DNA from: Sulfurospirillum diekertiae
GTDB lineage: Bacteria > Campylobacterota > Campylobacteria > Campylobacterales > Sulfurospirillaceae
Reading direction: 5' to 3'
DNA: 64,000 bases
NCBI RefSeq assembly: GCF_002309535.1
Contig: NZ_CP023275.1
Span: 2,356,001 to 2,420,000, forward strand
Part shown: piece by piece, positions 53,073 through 63,615 of the stretch
How the letters are laid out: each line of letters opens with the position of its first letter
Numbering within the stretch: the stretch's first letter is position 1
Position numbers and translations under genes: made by a program
The notes under the pieces: model-generated
The model's input: the letters and a program-made list of their open reading frames with translations, nothing else
What the model was told of the DNA's origin: nothing
Databases searched by the model: none

Positions 53073-55169
53073 TTAAAACTTGACTTCGATAGAGGCTGTA
53101 ACATTGCGACCATCCCCTAAAAACAGTGTTGTCGTACCTGCCGTAGCGTCACCATCTAACCCTGAGACATTACCAGCAAAAATACCTGCCCAATATTTTT
53201 CATTGGTAATATTATTGACAGAAAGTCTTAAAATAGTTTTATCTCCAAATAATTGCTTCGTAGCATACCTCGCACCTATATCCGTTGTAAAGTATGAGTC
53301 AGCCCACTCAGTATTGGCAGGGTCAATTGCTCTTTTGCCCGTATAGTGAAAATTACTACTCAAGACCAACTCTTTATAACTTGGGACGGTATATTCTGCT
53401 AAAAGATTTGCTTGCCATTCAGGCATACCAATGGCTTGTTTATTATCAATATTCGCTATTTTTGCCCCTGTTATGTCTGTATCCATATAGGTAATACCTC
53501 CAAATAAGGCAACCGATTCAGCAACTTTTCCAGAAGCCATAAACTCAACACCTTGGTTAGTTTGATCGCCTTGTATTTCATAAATACCATCATAACCTAG
53601 ATAAGCCGTTGGGCGCTTGATTTGGAAAAGAGCTGCGGAGAGATCAACACGGTCTAAAGAGAGTTTAGAACCTATCTCATACTGCTTGCTACGATAAGGA
53701 TCAAGAATAAACGTTTTACCAGAATACGTCACGGGATCAAACTGCTGTAAACTGTCGGCATACGTGACATAAAAGCTAAGATTTTTCAACGGTTTGTAGA
53801 TCAAGCTTGCCGCATAGCTGTAACCATCTTTGGATATTTCACTGGTCGTAGCTCCCGTTGTAGCATATGCATCTTTATCGATCCAGCTTTTACTTGTGGA
53901 GAGAACCGTCTGCCACTGGTCGTTCAGCTTAATCGTATCCGCTAACGTCAAACTTTCTACATCGGTTGTTGAAGAGACATAGCGTCTAGAGCCATCTGCA
54001 CCATAAATATCCCAACGATAGCCATTACCGCCTAGTGCAAGGTCATGTTCTAAACCCAAAAAGTTTTGCTCTGTTGTCACATACCCCATCCAACTATCAA
54101 GATCAAATCGTGCTGCCATAGGCGATACGGAGACAACAGCTGGCGTATACGTTCCTGCATTAGAATTAAAGGTACTCGAACCAATATACATATTTCTATC
54201 TGCTCTTTGATTCAGATAACCTGCCTCCGCATGCCAATTATCGGCTATCTCATATTTGAGTTTGGTACTGTAGGTCGTTGTCGTTATCTCTCGACCTCCA
54301 TTGTTTGGTCCATACTTTTTGTCAGTAGCATCAAAGGCATCGGGAAGCGTGTATTTTGCTACACCAAGAGCAGTATATGGCATAAGATATGAGCTTGAAT
54401 AGCCCTCTTTAATGTAATTGTAATAACTAAAGTTCGTCTCTAATGTCAAGCGCTCTGTTAGGTGAAAGTCCAGTCCTAGAGAGACAAGCTTTCTTCGTAA
54501 AGCACTATTGTCGACATAACCTTCTCCGTCCCCACCAATCACAACGGCACGGTAACCAATGGCATCATTTGCCATGCCACCAACATCTGCCATTGCTTCG
54601 CCGTAGCCTTTGTAACCATAGGTCATTTTTACAGAATTTTCATAATCTGCGGTAGGACGTTTACGTGTAAAACTATAAATTCCTGAGGGGGCTGTTGGAC
54701 CGTAAAGAGCACCCGCAAGCCCATTGATAATTTGTAAATCATCAAACATTTCCATTGCGGTAGCGGTAGTAGAAACGATATGCAATCCATCCCAGAAACT
54801 GTTTGCAACGACTTCTCCGCGCATTCCTCTGGTTTGGGGGCGACCTAAATCTGCTCCGCCACGGTACTCAATTTGTGCAGAAGGAATGTACTTAACAACA
54901 TCTTCCAAGCCCATTGCTTGACCATTTTCACTTAATTCTTTAGGAATCGTATTGATTTGATACGGTGTATCGATTGCTTTTTTCTTGCCCAATGGTCCAA
55001 CAGTGACGTTTTTATCCAAGAAACCATCCGAAATACCATCGTTGTTTACCATATTGACTTGTGTTGCCGTCGTTTCAACTGCATCTAACTTATACACATC
55101 CGCATGCAAAGTCAATGGAAATACCACTATGGCTACCATGACGCTTAAATTTAGCCTTTTATTGCTCAT
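53073..55169 (-). CDS. TonB-dependent outer membrane receptor
   Basis: 698 residues from the second Met (55169). A signal peptide is followed by the plug domain (YQINTIPKELSENGQAMGLEDVVKYIPS, RGMRGEVVANSFWDGL) and a 22-strand-type barrel ending in ITASIEVKF with a terminal Phe. It resembles siderophore receptors. An ATG at 55181 is also in frame, but the ribosome binding site would abut it. First gene of an operon with the methyltransferase and binding protein. Confidence 0.9.
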   Translation of the reverse strand: MSNKRLNLSVMVAIVVFPLTLHADVYKLDAVETTATQVNMVNNDGISDGFLDKNVTVGPLGKKKAIDTPYQINTIPKELSENGQAMGLEDVVKYIPSAQIEYRGGADLGRPQTRGMRGEVVANSFWDGLHIVSTTATAMEMFDDLQIINGLAGALYGPTAPSGIYSFTRKRPTADYENSVKMTYGYKGYGEAMADVGGMANDAIGYRAVVIGGDGEGYVDNSALRRKLVSLGLDFHLTERLTLETNFSYYNYIKEGYSSSYLMPYTALGVAKYTLPDAFDATDKKYGPNNGGREITTTTYSTKLKYEIADNWHAEAGYLNQRADRNMYIGSSTFNSNAGTYTPAVVSVSPMAARFDLDSWMGYVTTEQNFLGLEHDLALGGNGYRWDIYGADGSRRYVSSTTDVESLTLADTIKLNDQWQTVLSTSKSWIDKDAYATTGATTSEISKDGYSYAASLIYKPLKNLSFYVTYADSLQQFDPVTYSGKTFILDPYRSKQYEIGSKLSLDRVDLSAALFQIKRPTAYLGYDGIYEIQGDQTNQGVEFMASGKVAESVALFGGITYMDTDITGAKIANIDNKQAIGMPEWQANLLAEYTVPSYKELVLSSNFHYTGKRAIDPANTEWADSYFTTDIGARYATKQLFGDKTILRLSVNNITNEKYWAGIFAGNVSGLDGDATAGTTTLFLGDGRNVTASIEVKF

Positions 55170-55333
55170 AAGTTCATCCATCCTTTTCGTTATTCTTTAA
55201 AATATATAACGGTTATTTAACTCTTAAATTACTTAAACATGCGTTAAATACATTTTAAGTGTTTATAAAAAAATCACAAAAATGAATAAAATTTAATCAC
55301 TTGCTTTAAAAGAGATGAACGAAAAAATTAACC

Positions 55334-55345
55334 TTTACATGTAAA
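55334..55345. repeat. Perfect TTTACATGTAAA palindrome in the aspartase promoter region
   Basis: Ends 21 bases before the TATAAT box, so it covers about -46 to -34 of the predicted promoter. Confidence 0.9.
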
Positions 55346-55366
55346 GATATTGCAACCCTTGAATGC

Positions 55367-55372
55367 TATAAT
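55367..55372 (+). promoter_or_regulatory. Extended -10 promoter of the first aspartase gene
   Basis: TGCTATAAT with no good -35 box. Transcription would start near 55379, about 33 bases before the GTG start. Confidence 0.6.
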
Positions 55373-55411
55373 GAGTTTATAAAATGAGACTTAAACTCAA
55401 GGAGCAAATAC

Positions 55412-56842
55412 GTGCGTACTCGAATCGAGCATGATCTTATCGGCGATAAAGAGATTTCTAACGAATGTTATTATGGTGTTCAAACGGCGCGTGCTATGGA
55501 GAATTTTCACATTACAGGTGTCACGCTTGGAAGCTTCCCCACTTTTCTTGAATCCATTGCCAAAGTTAAAAAAGCGGCGGCTTTGGCCAATTATGAGTTA
55601 AATCTTCTGAGCGAACTTAAAAAAAATGCGATTGTTGAAGCGTGCGATGCCATCATTGCAGGTAAATTCCACGATCAATTTGTGGTCGATATGATCCAAG
55701 GGGGGGCGGGGACTTCGACCAATATGAATGCTAATGAAGTCATCGCTAACATTGGTTTGGAGATTTTGGGACACGAAAAAGGTGACTACAAATACCTGCA
55801 TCCCAACAACGATGTCAACCTCTCACAATCGACCAATGATGCCTACCCAACTGCCCTTCGCGTCGCACTCTATGAAAAATTGGGCGAACTGACCGAGTCC
55901 ATGAACATCATCAAAAACTCGTTTGCTAAAAAAGCGAGTGAGTTCAAAGATGTCATTAAAATGGGTCGAACCCAACTGCAAGATGCCGTGCCGATGACGC
56001 TTGAGCAAGAGTTTCGCACTTATGCTGTCATGATCGGCGAAGACATACAAAGGGTGCATGAAGCAAGGCAATTGGTGCGCGAGATCAACATGGGTGCAAC
56101 AGCGATTGGCACAGGCATTAACGCGCATCCTGATTATGCCAAGATGGTTGAAGCCAAACTGCAAGAGGTGACGGGTCGTCCTTTTATTACTGCGGGCGAT
56201 CTCATTGAAGCGACCCAAGACACGGGCGCTTACGTGCAAATCTCCGGTGTTTTAAAACGCGTTGCCACCAAAATGTCTAAAATCTGCAACGATTTAAGGC
56301 TTTTAAGTTCAGGGCCACGCACCGGTTTTGGCGAGATCAACCTGCCTGCGATGCAACCCGGAAGTTCCATCATGCCCGGTAAAGTCAATCCCGTCATTCC
56401 CGAAGTCGTGAACCAAGTCTGTTTTCAAGTCATCGGTACGGACATTGCCGTGACGATGGCGTGCGAAGCGGGACAACTGCAACTCAATGTCTTTGAGCCA
56501 CTCATTGCTTACAATCTTTTTAACTCGGTCAATATGATGAAAAATGCCTTTGAAGCACTCGCGTACACGTGTGTCGATGGCATTACGGCGAACAAAGAGC
56601 GATGTAAAGCTTTGGTGCTTAATAGCATCGGACTTGTCACCGCACTCAATCCGTATTTAGGCTATGAAAACTCGACGATCGTCGCAAAAGAGGCGTTAGA
56701 GACAGGCGGTTCTGTCTATGACATCGTTTTAGAAAAAGGCTTACTAGACAAAGAACAACTCGATGAAATCATCAAACCAGAAAACATGATCCAACCCCAC
56801 AATTTCGGGCTTTCCGAAAAAAGCAAATTTAATAAAGTTTAA
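55412..56842 (+). CDS. aspA: Aspartate ammonia-lyase, first copy
   Basis: 476 residues from a GTG with AAGGAG upstream. The fumarase/aspartase signature GSSIMPGKVNP is intact, as are GGAGTSTNMNANEV and GRTQLQDAVPMTLEQEF. It splits aspartate into fumarate and ammonia. The protein is almost the same as that of the second copy downstream, but synonymous codons differ strongly: this gene uses many GC-ending codons (GCG, GCC, ACG). It has a C-terminal extension of 8 residues. Followed by its own terminator. Confidence 0.95.
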   Translation: MRTRIEHDLIGDKEISNECYYGVQTARAMENFHITGVTLGSFPTFLESIAKVKKAAALANYELNLLSELKKNAIVEACDAIIAGKFHDQFVVDMIQGGAGTSTNMNANEVIANIGLEILGHEKGDYKYLHPNNDVNLSQSTNDAYPTALRVALYEKLGELTESMNIIKNSFAKKASEFKDVIKMGRTQLQDAVPMTLEQEFRTYAVMIGEDIQRVHEARQLVREINMGATAIGTGINAHPDYAKMVEAKLQEVTGRPFITAGDLIEATQDTGAYVQISGVLKRVATKMSKICNDLRLLSSGPRTGFGEINLPAMQPGSSIMPGKVNPVIPEVVNQVCFQVIGTDIAVTMACEAGQLQLNVFEPLIAYNLFNSVNMMKNAFEALAYTCVDGITANKERCKALVLNSIGLVTALNPYLGYENSTIVAKEALETGGSVYDIVLEKGLLDKEQLDEIIKPENMIQPHNFGLSEKSKFNKV

Positions 56843-56845
56843 GAT

Positions 56846-56865
56846 TGAGGGCGTTTTGCCCTCTT
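56846..56865 (+). terminator. Terminator after the first aspartase gene
   Basis: A GAGGGC / GCCCTC stem with a 5-base loop followed by TTT. The T-run is at the same time the first arm of a TTTACATGTAAC palindrome copy (56863-56874). Confidence 0.75.
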
Positions 56866-57001
56866 TACATGTAACCATTTTCTACACTTAATTTTTATAT
56901 ATTTAAATTAGTATTATTCTTTCAATTTTTTTTCAAAAAGTCATTTTCAAGTCTCTTTAGAGGTTTAAACTTCCACTACCTTTAAATCTTAAGGAGACAA
57001 A

Positions 57002-58408
57002 ATGTCAACTAGAATCGAACACGATCTAATCGGTGATAAAGAAATATCAAATGAGTGTTATTATGGCGTTCAAACAGCTCGCGCTGCTGAGAACTTTCAC
57101 ATTACTGGAATTACGCTTGAAAAATTCCCAACCTTTATTACATGCCTAGCAAAAGTTAAAAAAGCAGCAGCTCTTGCCAACCATGAGCTTGGACTTCTTG
57201 CGGAAAACAAAAAAAATGTTATCTGTGAAGCATGTGATGAGATTATCGGTGGTCAATACCATAACCAATTTGTGGTCGACATGTTCCAAGGTGGAGCGGG
57301 TACTTCTACAAATATGAACGCAAACGAAGTTATCGCAAATATTGGACTTGAAAAACTAGGTCACAAAAAAGGTGAATACAAATACCTTCACCCAAACAAT
57401 GATGTTAACCTTTCTCAATCAACTAATGATGCCTACCCAACAGCACTTCGTGTTGCTCTTTTTGAAAAACTCGGTGAACTGACCGTTTCGATGAGCATCA
57501 TCAAAAATTCATTTGCAAAAAAAGCAGTTGAGTTTAAAGATGTCATTAAAATGGGTCGTACTCAACTTCAAGATGCTGTTCCAATGACTTTGGAGCAAGA
57601 ATTTCGTACGTATGCCGTTATGATCGGTGAAGATATTCAACGTGTCATCGAAGCACAACAATTGATGCGTGAGATGAACCTTGGCGCAACTGCTATTGGT
57701 ACTGGTATCAATGCGCACCCAAATTACTCAAAAACCGTTGAAGCCAAACTCCAAGAAGTAACTGGTCGTCCATTTATCACGGCGGGTGACCTTGTCGAAG
57801 CAACCCAAGATACAGGTGCTTATGTACAAATCTCTGGTGTTCTTAAACGTGTCGCTACCAAAATGTCAAAAATTTGTAATGACCTTCGTCTTTTAAGTTC
57901 AGGACCAAGAACTGGCTTTGGCGAAATCAATCTTCCAGCAATGCAACCAGGCAGTTCTATCATGCCAGGTAAAGTCAATCCTGTTATCCCTGAAGTCGTT
58001 AACCAAGTCTGTTTCCAAGTCATTGGTACCGATGTTTCTGTTACGATGGCATGTGAAGCAGGTCAACTTCAACTCAACGTATTTGAGCCTGTTATTGCGT
58101 ACAACCTTTTCACGTCCGTTAACATGATGAAAAACGCATTTGAGACATTGGCATACACCTGTGTTGATGGCATTACAGCCAATCCTGATCGATGTAAAGC
58201 ACTCGTACTTAACAGTATTGGTCTTGTTACAGCGCTTAATCCATTTATCGGTTATGAAAACTCAACTTCTGTCGCTAAAGAAGCACTCGAAACAGGTGGT
58301 TCTGTTTATGACATCGTTCTTGCACGTGGTCTTTTAGCCAAAGCAGAACTTGATGACATTATCAAACCAGAGAACATGATTAAACCTCGTAGTTACGATA
58401 AAAAATAG
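57002..58408 (+). CDS. aspA: Aspartate ammonia-lyase, second copy
   Basis: 468 residues, the standard length. The same signature motifs as in the first copy are present (GSSIMPGKVNP, GRTQLQDAVPMTLEQEF). Codons here are the AT-ending, strongly biased set of a highly expressed gene in this genome. A TTAAGGAGAC ribosome binding site precedes the ATG. It lies directly before the dicarboxylate transporter gene, which exports succinate while importing aspartate or fumarate. Probably the main aspartase. Confidence 0.95.
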   Translation: MSTRIEHDLIGDKEISNECYYGVQTARAAENFHITGITLEKFPTFITCLAKVKKAAALANHELGLLAENKKNVICEACDEIIGGQYHNQFVVDMFQGGAGTSTNMNANEVIANIGLEKLGHKKGEYKYLHPNNDVNLSQSTNDAYPTALRVALFEKLGELTVSMSIIKNSFAKKAVEFKDVIKMGRTQLQDAVPMTLEQEFRTYAVMIGEDIQRVIEAQQLMREMNLGATAIGTGINAHPNYSKTVEAKLQEVTGRPFITAGDLVEATQDTGAYVQISGVLKRVATKMSKICNDLRLLSSGPRTGFGEINLPAMQPGSSIMPGKVNPVIPEVVNQVCFQVIGTDVSVTMACEAGQLQLNVFEPVIAYNLFTSVNMMKNAFETLAYTCVDGITANPDRCKALVLNSIGLVTALNPFIGYENSTSVAKEALETGGSVYDIVLARGLLAKAELDDIIKPENMIKPRSYDKK

Positions 58409-58414
58409 CCTTCC

Positions 58415-58467
58415 GTGCCACAAGGAAGGCAACTTCCTTTCACACATTACTCACTTCCTTGTGGCAC
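58415..58467. repeat. Inverted repeat between the second aspartase gene and dcuA
   Basis: Two 14-base arms, GTGCCACAAGGAAG (58415-58428) and CTTCCTTGTGGCAC (58454-58467), around 25 bases. A T-rich stretch follows. It could act as a partial terminator or mRNA-stability hairpin. Confidence 0.6.
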
Positions 58468-58538
58468 CTGATTTCTTTGATTACTTCAAAAAAGCGATGA
58501 AAGAAGTTTACTAAGAAGATATATTAAAAGGAGTTACC

Positions 58539-59840
58539 ATGTTATGGTTAGAAATTATCGTCGTTCTTGCTGCCATCTTTTTTGGTGCAAGACTAGGTAG
58601 TATTGGTATCGGATATGCAGGAGGATTGGGTGTTTTAGTTTTGACACTGGGTCTTGGGCTAAAATTAGGGTCGATTCCTATCGATGTTATTTTGATTATT
58701 ATGTCTGTTATTGCAGCCATTGGTGCAATGCAAGTAGCGGGCGGACTTGACTATATGGTCAGTATCGCTGAGAAAATCTTGCGTAAAAACCCTAAACAAA
58801 TCACTATTCTTGCCCCTATCGTAACGTATGTTATGACATTTTTTGCAGGTACGGGCCATACAGCGTTTTCTACGCTTCCCGTTATTGCCGAAGTGGCAAA
58901 AGAGCAAGGCATTCGCCCTTCTCGCCCACTGAGCATTGCTGTTGTTGCTTCTCAAGTTGCCATTACAGCTTCTCCAATTTCTGCTGCCGTTGTCTTTTTA
59001 AGCGGTGTTATGGAAAAACAAGGTATTGGTTATTTAGAGCTATTAGCCGTTTTAATCCCATCTTCTTTCCTAGCCTGTATGTGTGCGGCGTTTGTGGCGA
59101 ACTTCTTGGGCAAAGATCTTAAAGATGATCCAATCTATCAAGACAGACTCGCAAAAGGCCTCGTAAAAACCAGAGGCGCTACCCAACTTGAAATCAAACC
59201 CGGTGCGAAGCTCTCTGTAGCGATCTTTTTAGTCTCTATTTTAGCCGTTGTTACCTATGCAACCTTAATTAGTGACAAAATAGGCGTAATCAAAAACCCT
59301 GTTTTACCACGTAATGAAGCCATTATGCTTTTCATGTTTGCAGCAGCAACGTTCATCTCTTTCTTTACCAAAATTGATGCAGCTCAAGTGCTTAACTCTG
59401 CAACATTTAAATCAGGTATGAGTGCTTGTATTTGTGTTTTGGGTGTTGCATGGCTTGGTGATACCTTTGTTGTCAATCACATCAAAGAGATTAAAGCAAT
59501 TGCAGGTGATTTATTGAACGTCTATCCTTGGCTACTCGCAGTGGTTCTTTTCTTTGCAAGTACCCTTCTTTATTCTCAAGCATCTACCGCTAAAGCTTTG
59601 ATTCCAAGTGCTATCTTACTCGGTGTTTCACCACTCACGATTGTTGCTTCATTTGCAGCGGTCAGTGCGCTTTTCGTACTTCCTACGTATCCAACACTGA
59701 TTGCAGCGGTTGAGATGGATGATACAGGATCAACCCGCATTGGTAAATATGTCTTTAACCATCCATTTGTTATTCCTGGAACCATTGCGATTGCTCTTTC
59801 TGTTATTTTTGCCTTTGTTATCGGCGGTATGATCTTATAA
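58539..59840 (+). CDS. dcuA: Anaerobic C4-dicarboxylate transporter
   Basis: 433 residues, about ten membrane helices. GAMQVAGGLDYMVSIAEKIL and FFAGTGHTAFSTLPVIAEVAKEQ are Dcu-family blocks; the length is the same as E. coli DcuA. It exchanges aspartate, fumarate or malate for succinate across the inner membrane. AAAAGGAG precedes the ATG. DcuA rather than DcuB is chosen from its place next to aspA and asparaginase, so it is moderate on that point. Confidence 0.9.
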   Translation: MLWLEIIVVLAAIFFGARLGSIGIGYAGGLGVLVLTLGLGLKLGSIPIDVILIIMSVIAAIGAMQVAGGLDYMVSIAEKILRKNPKQITILAPIVTYVMTFFAGTGHTAFSTLPVIAEVAKEQGIRPSRPLSIAVVASQVAITASPISAAVVFLSGVMEKQGIGYLELLAVLIPSSFLACMCAAFVANFLGKDLKDDPIYQDRLAKGLVKTRGATQLEIKPGAKLSVAIFLVSILAVVTYATLISDKIGVIKNPVLPRNEAIMLFMFAAATFISFFTKIDAAQVLNSATFKSGMSACICVLGVAWLGDTFVVNHIKEIKAIAGDLLNVYPWLLAVVLFFASTLLYSQASTAKALIPSAILLGVSPLTIVASFAAVSALFVLPTYPTLIAAVEMDDTGSTRIGKYVFNHPFVIPGTIAIALSVIFAFVIGGMIL

Positions 59841-59853
59841 TTTTTGCCTTCTT

Positions 59854-59874
59854 ATCGGCTCTTGAAGAGCCGAT
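59854..59874. terminator. Hairpin between dcuA and the asparaginase gene
   Basis: An 8-bp stem ATCGGCTC / GAGCCGAT with a 5-base loop. No T-run follows, so it is probably an attenuator allowing part of the transcripts through. A palindrome copy (ATTACATGTAAA, 59879) follows directly. Confidence 0.55.
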
Positions 59875-59889
59875 TATGATTACATGTAA

Positions 59890-60966
<1,077 letters not shown>

Positions 60967-61004
60967 GAAGTTACTCCATCTCTCTTGGCGGAGGGGTGAA
61001 GAAC

Positions 61005-61023
61005 TTTACATGTATGTTATAAT
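61005..61023 (+). promoter_or_regulatory. Palindrome next to an extended -10 box
   Basis: TTTACATGTATG (61005-61016) directly abuts the TGTTATAAT extended -10 (61015-61023) of the sensor kinase gene. Confidence 0.55.
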
Positions 61024-61049
61024 ATCTATAAAAAAGAGAACATAGACCG

Positions 61050-62900
61050 ATGAAAAAATTCATACTATTTTTTTCTGTTCTTCTTTTCCTTAGCCAATCT
61101 TCTCTCTTTGCACACGATAAAAAAATTCTTGTTATCAATTCCTATCATAAAGGTTTTCAGTGGAGCGATGATGTCCTCTCTGGTATGGAAGAGGTCTTTT
61201 ACAACCATCCTGAGATTACTATCAATATTTTATACATGGACTCTAAGCGTGTGAGCTCAGAAGAATACTACGCAAAACTAAGAGAGCTTTATAAACTCCA
61301 ACTCAAAAATCAAAAATATGACCTCATCGTTGCTGTTGATAAATTTGCCTATGATTTTTTGATTAAATACTACCATGAACTTTTTACAGATGAACCCATC
61401 GTCTTTACAGGGCTTGAACAATTTGTTGTCGAAGATGTCCAAAAACAAGGACTTGATGATCGCATCTACGGTATTTTAGAAAAACGCTCCATTCCTGAGA
61501 GCATTCCCATGATCGCACACATGATGCCCAATCTTAAAAAACTTTACATTATTAACGATGCGAGTGCCAATGGCGATGACTCTGAGCCGTTTATTCAACA
61601 GGCAATGAGTGAGCACCATAATCAATTTGAGATCGAGTATATCCGTCAATCAACACTTGAAGAACTTGAAGAACGCTTTTCCAAGCCCAACAAAGATGAA
61701 GCAGTCTTTTTTGTTCGCTTTTATAATGATAAATATGGCAATCTGTATAAAAATAGCCAAATCGCATCCATGATAAACAAAAGCGCTTTACCTGTTTTTA
61801 TTACCGATACTCTTTTTATCGGTAAAGGAGCGTTGGGCGGCAAACTTGTTCCTGTTAAAAATGTTGGTATTGCTACAGGTGAAATGTCCATTGATGTTTT
61901 AGATAAAAAAATTCCTCCTTTACATGTAATGACGATGGTAGATTATATTTATCAATTTGATGTCCAAAAAATCAAACAGTTTGAAGTCTATCCCAATGCA
62001 GCAGTCAAAGATTTTGAACTGGTCAATGCACCACTGACCTTTTTTGATAAACACCGTAAATTTATTGATGCTGTTTTTTTAATCTCTCCTTTTCTGCTCT
62101 TTCTCATTTTAGGTCTTATCCACAATATTTACATGCGCGTACGCAGTGAAAAAGAGCTCAAAGCCATTGAACTCCAAAAAAACAAACATCAGCAATTCAT
62201 CATTCAACAATCTAAATTAGCCGAAATTGGTGAAGTTTTTTCTTCCATTGCCCACCAATGGAAAAATCCACTGGTAGAGATTGCCACCCTTACGCAAGAG
62301 CATTTTTATAACTATGAAGATGAAGGAGATGAGCAAAGTAACCAGTATGTGCATGACATTATGGTGCAAGTACGTTATATGACAGATACCATCAATGACT
62401 TTCAAAAATTTATCATGCCCTCATCCACGAAAACCGTCTTTGATGTGAGTGAAGCCATTGATACTATGCTCAAAATCATCAATCACAATATCAAGTATAA
62501 CTATATTGATGTGAGCATCGATATAAGCCATGCAACCAATCTCATGGTCAGTGGCTATAAAAATGAGTTTATGCAAACCCTGCTCAATGTGGTGAACAAT
62601 GCCAAAGATCAGATCAAAGAAAGCAGAGATGCCAAGCATATTCAACGAGGTTCTATTCGTATTATCATCTACAATCACGCAAAAAATGTTATTATTGAAA
62701 TCCATGACAATGCAGGGGGTATTCCCATTGAATGTATTGCAAATGTTTTTGATGCCTACTTTACCACCAAAGATCATGGACATGGCATCGGACTTTATAT
62801 GTCAAAGCTCATTATTGAAGATAAAATGGGCGGAAGAATTCAAGCAAGTAATGCAGATGATGGCGCTTGCTTTACAATTACCTTAGGAAACGCAACATGA
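61050..62900 (+). CDS. Sensor histidine kinase with periplasmic ABC-substrate-binding-like domain
   Basis: 616 residues. A signal/anchor helix (FILFFSVLLFLSQSSLFA) leads to a periplasmic domain (about 25-320) of the type found in uncharacterised ABC substrate-binding proteins (ILVINSYHKGFQWSDDVLSG). A second membrane helix lies near 345-370. A HisKA-like box has IAHQWKNPLVEI with the His, and the HATPase has NVVNNAKDQI, DNAGGIP and GHGIGLYMSKLI. It overlaps the regulator by an ATGA junction. The ligand could be an amino or organic acid given its neighbours. Confidence 0.88.
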   Translation: MKKFILFFSVLLFLSQSSLFAHDKKILVINSYHKGFQWSDDVLSGMEEVFYNHPEITINILYMDSKRVSSEEYYAKLRELYKLQLKNQKYDLIVAVDKFAYDFLIKYYHELFTDEPIVFTGLEQFVVEDVQKQGLDDRIYGILEKRSIPESIPMIAHMMPNLKKLYIINDASANGDDSEPFIQQAMSEHHNQFEIEYIRQSTLEELEERFSKPNKDEAVFFVRFYNDKYGNLYKNSQIASMINKSALPVFITDTLFIGKGALGGKLVPVKNVGIATGEMSIDVLDKKIPPLHVMTMVDYIYQFDVQKIKQFEVYPNAAVKDFELVNAPLTFFDKHRKFIDAVFLISPFLLFLILGLIHNIYMRVRSEKELKAIELQKNKHQQFIIQQSKLAEIGEVFSSIAHQWKNPLVEIATLTQEHFYNYEDEGDEQSNQYVHDIMVQVRYMTDTINDFQKFIMPSSTKTVFDVSEAIDTMLKIINHNIKYNYIDVSIDISHATNLMVSGYKNEFMQTLLNVVNNAKDQIKESRDAKHIQRGSIRIIIYNHAKNVIIEIHDNAGGIPIECIANVFDAYFTTKDHGHGIGLYMSKLIIEDKMGGRIQASNADDGACFTITLGNAT

Positions 62901-63544
62901 AAATACTGGTTCTTGAAGATAACGAACGCCTTGCCAATGTCATCAAAAGTGTCCTGATTAAAGAAGGCTATCATGTCGATCTTTTTCTGGATGGTGAAAA
63001 AGCATTGGATGCACTCAACAATGGCTATCACTGCTTTATCTTAGATATTAATGTCCCTTCCATCGATGGACTCTCTATCTTAGAGACGGTGCGTATCTAC
63101 CATAAAGAGATTCCTGCCATCATCATGAGTTCGAACCACGATCTGGAGAAAATACAAGCTTCTTACGAGATCGGCTGTGATGATTACCTCAAAAAACCTT
63201 TCTTTATCTACGAATTGGTACAGAAGGTGAAAAAACTCTGTCACAAACCCTCTTCTACGATCGCTTTATGGATCGGATATACCTATGACTATGTCAATCA
63301 TCGCTTGTTTGATCCAAACAATGAAGAGATAAAATTGGCTAAAAAAGAGGGGAAATTTTTAGACCTTTTCATCAAAGACAGGCACCGTGTCATTACATTT
63401 AGCGAACTGGAAGAGTATGTCTGGGAAGGGGAAGAGACGAGTATCCTTAACATGCGAGCTCTCATTAAACGGTTACGCAGAAAATTACCTGATGGAGCAA
63501 TAGAGATGATTAAAGAGGTTGGATACAGGCTAGGAGAATTGTAA
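62897..63544 (+). CDS. OmpR-family response regulator
   Basis: 215 residues from MKILVLEDNERLANV, coupled by ATGA to the kinase. Receiver: CFILDINVPSIDG, IIMSSNHD, LKKPFFIYELV. The C-terminal winged helix is present (KEGKFLDLFIKDRHRVI, MRALIKRLRRKLPDG). The likely targets are the adjacent asparagine/aspartate genes, but that is a guess from position. Confidence 0.9.
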   Translation: MKILVLEDNERLANVIKSVLIKEGYHVDLFLDGEKALDALNNGYHCFILDINVPSIDGLSILETVRIYHKEIPAIIMSSNHDLEKIQASYEIGCDDYLKKPFFIYELVQKVKKLCHKPSSTIALWIGYTYDYVNHRLFDPNNEEIKLAKKEGKFLDLFIKDRHRVITFSELEEYVWEGEETSILNMRALIKRLRRKLPDGAIEMIKEVGYRLGEL

Positions 63545-63615
63545 ACTTTCAACCATTGTTTAAGCTTGATGACCCCATGCACATATAGTATAGTAAACCC
63601 TGTATCCAGAACCCA

